Below, in pieces: positions 61,590-64,000 of a DNA stretch of 64,000 nt. The position numbers and the translations under genes were made by a program. The notes under the pieces are model-generated. The model saw only the letters and a program-made list of their open reading frames with translations, made no database searches and had not been told where the DNA came from. Each line of letters starts with the position of its first letter. The first letter of the stretch is position 1. Where the stretch lies: assembly GCF_000003855.2 (NCBI RefSeq), contig NW_003101681.1:5205927-5269926 (forward strand). The letters are read 5' to 3'. This stretch comes from Blastomyces gilchristii SLH14081 (Eukaryota > Ascomycota > Eurotiomycetes > Onygenales > Ajellomycetaceae).

Positions 61590-63022
61590 TTGAAGTTTGA
61601 AGACCTAGATAGTTGAGAGTTTCTTCTTTTTAAGCTTACAGTTATGAATTTACTAGCTTGACTTTTCTCTTCAGTTTTAGATTCACTTTGAGCTTCATCT
61701 TTTCTCCAGTTCTTCTGAGTTCTTGAAACAAATACACATTCTTTTGAGCTAGATGCATGTTTTTCTTTACAATTGAAGCACTTAAGCAGAGTATGTTAAT
61801 ATATTTCACCTCTTTTTGAGCATGTTTCACATTTATGCTCACTAGTTTTGTGATCTCTAGCACAGAATGCGCATTTTGAGTCTCTGAAACAAGAGATTGC
61901 AAAGTATTCATATCTTTGACAGTTTGAACACTGTGTTTGAGCTTTGAGATTCATTCTTGACTTTTTGTATTCATGAACTCTCATTTTCAAACCTGCTACT
62001 CTTACTTCAGAGATTCTTGATTGTTCAAGTGTCTTTGTATACACTAGAACAGAGATATTTCTTCTGCTCTGTCTGAACTCAATTGAATTAAGTCATACAG
62101 ACTCTTTTCTCAGTTGAATAGAATTGTATTCTTCTAATTCATTTTTGAGAAGCAGCATTTCTTTCTCACAGTCAAAAATTTCAACTGAAATATCATGAAG
62201 AATGAATTTGTCTCACTTTTCATCTCTTTCAGATAGAATTGTTGTATTCAGTAGAGATTCTATTGCTGATTTTCAGAGATTCTCATTCTGAATGAGGAAT
62301 TCTGCACTGAATTCAGGCATTGTAGTCAAAATAATAGAATTTTCAAAGAAAGATGGCTCAATTGAAGCTATGACTGATTTTTGAACTTCAATATCAGTCA
62401 TTAACTGAGAAAAGAACTGCTGGTTAATTTCATTTCTAATTCTGAAAATAAGATTTGAGTTTAGCTTGTTTTTTTACATGCTCTCCTGATTTGAGACTTT
62501 GAAAATAAGTCTTCTATTTCTGAAGATTTGAAAGTTCTTCTCTTTTTGCATTTCTTTTTTTTCTTTTCTATGAACAGAGGTCTGAGTAATATTCTTCTCA
62601 GTTTTCTCAGAATTTTGAGCAGATTTTGAACTAGCAGGTTTGAAGACAGCAGATTCTGCTACTTGAGTATATGTTTTCTTCTGATTTGAAGAAGAAGATG
62701 AAGAAGTAGAAGATGGAAAAGAGTCAGTGACTGTACTGAAAGATTTCAATGTTTTTTGAATTGTGTTTGAAATTCCAAGTTTGAACTTGATCACTTCTTG
62801 TAGTTGTCTAGCCTGAGTATGAAGAATTAACAGAACTTCTTTATTCTCCTTACTCAGACACTGTTTTTCAAGAATTTTGCTTGCTTTTTCCAGTTCCTGT
62901 ATTTCAAGAACTTGTTATTTCTCTATTTCTTCCTTCTTTCTTCTCTTTAGAATTTCAATCTCAGGAATGATATCTGGGAAAACATCTTTTTTCACATCAA
63001 CTGAGTGTACTCTTGAACTCAT
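61590..63022 (-). pseudogene. LINE ORF1 remnant (Gag-like, CCHC zinc knuckles)
   Basis: Starts MSSRVHSVDVKKDVFPDIIPEIEIL, with the first stop after about 35 codons (expected Gln). It passes through a Ser/Thr/Lys-rich region (62474-62794) and ends with Cys/His clusters at about 61800-61950 (CSNCQRYEYFAISC, CAFCARDHKTSEHKC). This is the ORF1 pattern of Tad-like LINEs. Confidence 0.82.
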
Positions 63023-63033
63023 TTTACTCACTG

Positions 63034-63219
63034 AATGAAAAGTTGATCAGACTGTTTCAATTGAGAGATTTATCAGTCTATTTTCAAATGAAAAGTTGAT
63101 CAGACTGTTTCAATTGAGAGGTTTATTAATCTATTTTCAAATGAAAAGTTGATCAGACTGTTTCAGTTGAGAGATTTATTAGTCTATTTTCAATTGAAAA
63201 GTTGGTCAGACTGTTTCAA
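63034..63219. repeat. Tandem 52-53-bp repeat, about 3.5 units, in LINE leader
   Basis: Units start at 63034, 63087, 63140 and 63192 (AATGAAAAGTTGATCAGACT and onward). They lie immediately upstream of the ORF1 start on the minus strand, that is in the LINE 5' leader. Confidence 0.92.
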
Positions 63220-64000
63220 AAGAAGAATGAAAGACTTTTGTGTATAAAACACCTGATTTTTTTCACACTAGTTCAGTAACTAGGTTAGATTTTTGAAGAG
63301 AATCTAATAAACTAAAAGTGATTTTTAAGATAAATCAATAAAATCTTTACAAACTCTTTCTTGAAATACAGTGAGGAAAAGTATGATATCAATTGATAAT
63401 AAATCAGATAATATAACAGTTTTTGAGAGAAAAACTGACAAAAAATAAGTCAATTTTTTGTAGAGAAATTGATTAAAACTATTCAATTTTATTCTAAATC
63501 ATTCAATTCTTCTCACACAATAAGTGTGCAACTCAAATCAGTCAATAAAGAGTGTAAAAGAGAATTAAGTATTAATGAAAGCTCTTCAGTCACTGAAAAA
63601 GTAATTCTTACTTAAAAGAATATAAAATTATGATAGAAAACAACTCTGTTTTTAATTCTTTGTAAGAATATTATGTAAAATCCAGAGAAAAACACCTTAC
63701 TTTTTCAAGAGAAGTAAAAAACTATTTCTAAGATCTTTTTTTTTGTATTAACTGCTGCAGAAGAATGAGATAGAAACTGCTAAGATATGTACTACTGTAT
63801 ATTCTCTATCAAGACTTTCCCTCTTCAGAGTCTTGATATTATAGAGAATATAAGTCTGTTTCTATATAATAATATAAATATTGTCAGTGAGATGTAGAGA
63901 AAATGATTATTTATATCTCAAAATAGAAGACTTTGTCAATGATTATATTAATATAGAGATAATTCTCAAATTCAATAGAAATCTAGTGTTGCTGTTCTCA
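63220..64000. other. Probable LINE 5' leader, AT-rich
   Basis: Upstream of ORF1 on the minus strand. No gene or LINE 5' boundary was identified before the window ends. Confidence 0.45.

Larger units (their letters stand above)
55575..63022 (-). mobile_element. Tad-like LINE (ORF1, EN, RT, RNase H), interrupted and mutated
   Basis: Read on the minus strand: ORF1 from the ATG at 63022 with CCHC knuckles; ORF2 from about 61402 with AP-type endonuclease, RT, RNase H and a Cys/His end; then the 3' end and (TAA)n tail at 55575. It is split by a 1,485-bp insert (56158-57642) flanked by a 17-bp duplication of LINE sequence and by a 416-base run of N inside ORF2. Stops at expected Trp and Gln codons inactivate it. 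The presence of an RNase H domain fits the Tad1 clade. The 5' leader runs toward or past the window end. Confidence 0.88.
36355..64000. other. AT-rich, RIP-like mutated retroelement island
   Basis: From about 36,360 to the window end the sequence is AT-rich and dominated by degenerate reverse-transcriptase elements full of in-frame stops (mostly at expected Trp and Gln codons). CpG is nearly absent over long stretches: in 44,620-48,030 I noticed only one, near 45,332. Pairwise comparison of copies (LTRs, repeats A and X) shows C-to-T and G-to-A differences. Three patches keep normal GC: about 48035-48200, 55395-55500 and 56158-56907. Confidence 0.93.

Noticed and set aside
63034..63219. Regular repeats that could suggest a CRISPR array
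   Set aside because: Contiguous 52-53-bp tandem units without unique spacers, in a eukaryotic LINE leader.

Overview
The window looks like a filamentous ascomycete chromosome. Genes have short GT-AG introns, typical fungal exon structures and conserved single-copy housekeeping proteins. The sharp two-compartment composition (normal-GC gene block, then an extremely AT-rich, CpG-poor block of mutated transposons) suggests Eurotiomycetes, most likely Onygenales/Ajellomycetaceae (Blastomyces/Emmonsia-like). The placement is inferred from protein style and isochore structure, not from any search.

Region 1 (1 to about 36,350) is the gene-bearing block. In order it holds: a secreted DUF1996 protein (-); a membrane-anchored cytochrome P450 (+); an anaphase-promoting-complex subunit, Cdc16/Cut9 (-); the splicing factor Yju2 (+), divergent from cdc16; the giant SAGA/NuA4 scaffold Tra1 (-); a PP2A B56 regulatory subunit of the Rts1/ParA type (-); the TFIIIC subunit Tfc1/Sfc1 (+), divergent from the PP2A gene; and a conserved-looking protein of unknown function with a KEN motif (-). 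All were assembled exon by exon with reading frames checked across junctions. These genes are a normal housekeeping neighbourhood and form no cluster.

Region 2 (about 36,360 to 64,000) is a nested graveyard of retroelements heavily mutated by C-to-T/G-to-A change (RIP-like). It holds a complete Ty3/Gypsy element (37365-44610) with two 257-bp LTRs and a perfect 5-bp target duplication; a second Gypsy chromovirus-type relic (about 49440-54330); a 5'-truncated LINE with a 13-bp target duplication (48719-49411); and a long Tad-like LINE on the minus strand (55575 to at least 63022, with a 416-base assembly gap). CpG is almost absent from most of it.

The most interesting object is inside that LINE. 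A 1,485-bp insert (56158-57642) begins with a tRNA-like sequence with perfect-looking A and B boxes, continues through a structured, unmutated, GC-balanced body, and ends in about 730 bp of the same LINE family's 3' end plus a (TAA)n tail. It is flanked by an exact 17-bp duplication (16-17 bp given tail ambiguity). This is the architecture of a tRNA-derived SINE that borrows a LINE tail. Only the LINE-derived part carries the heavy mutation, so one insertion records which part was repeated when the mutator acted.
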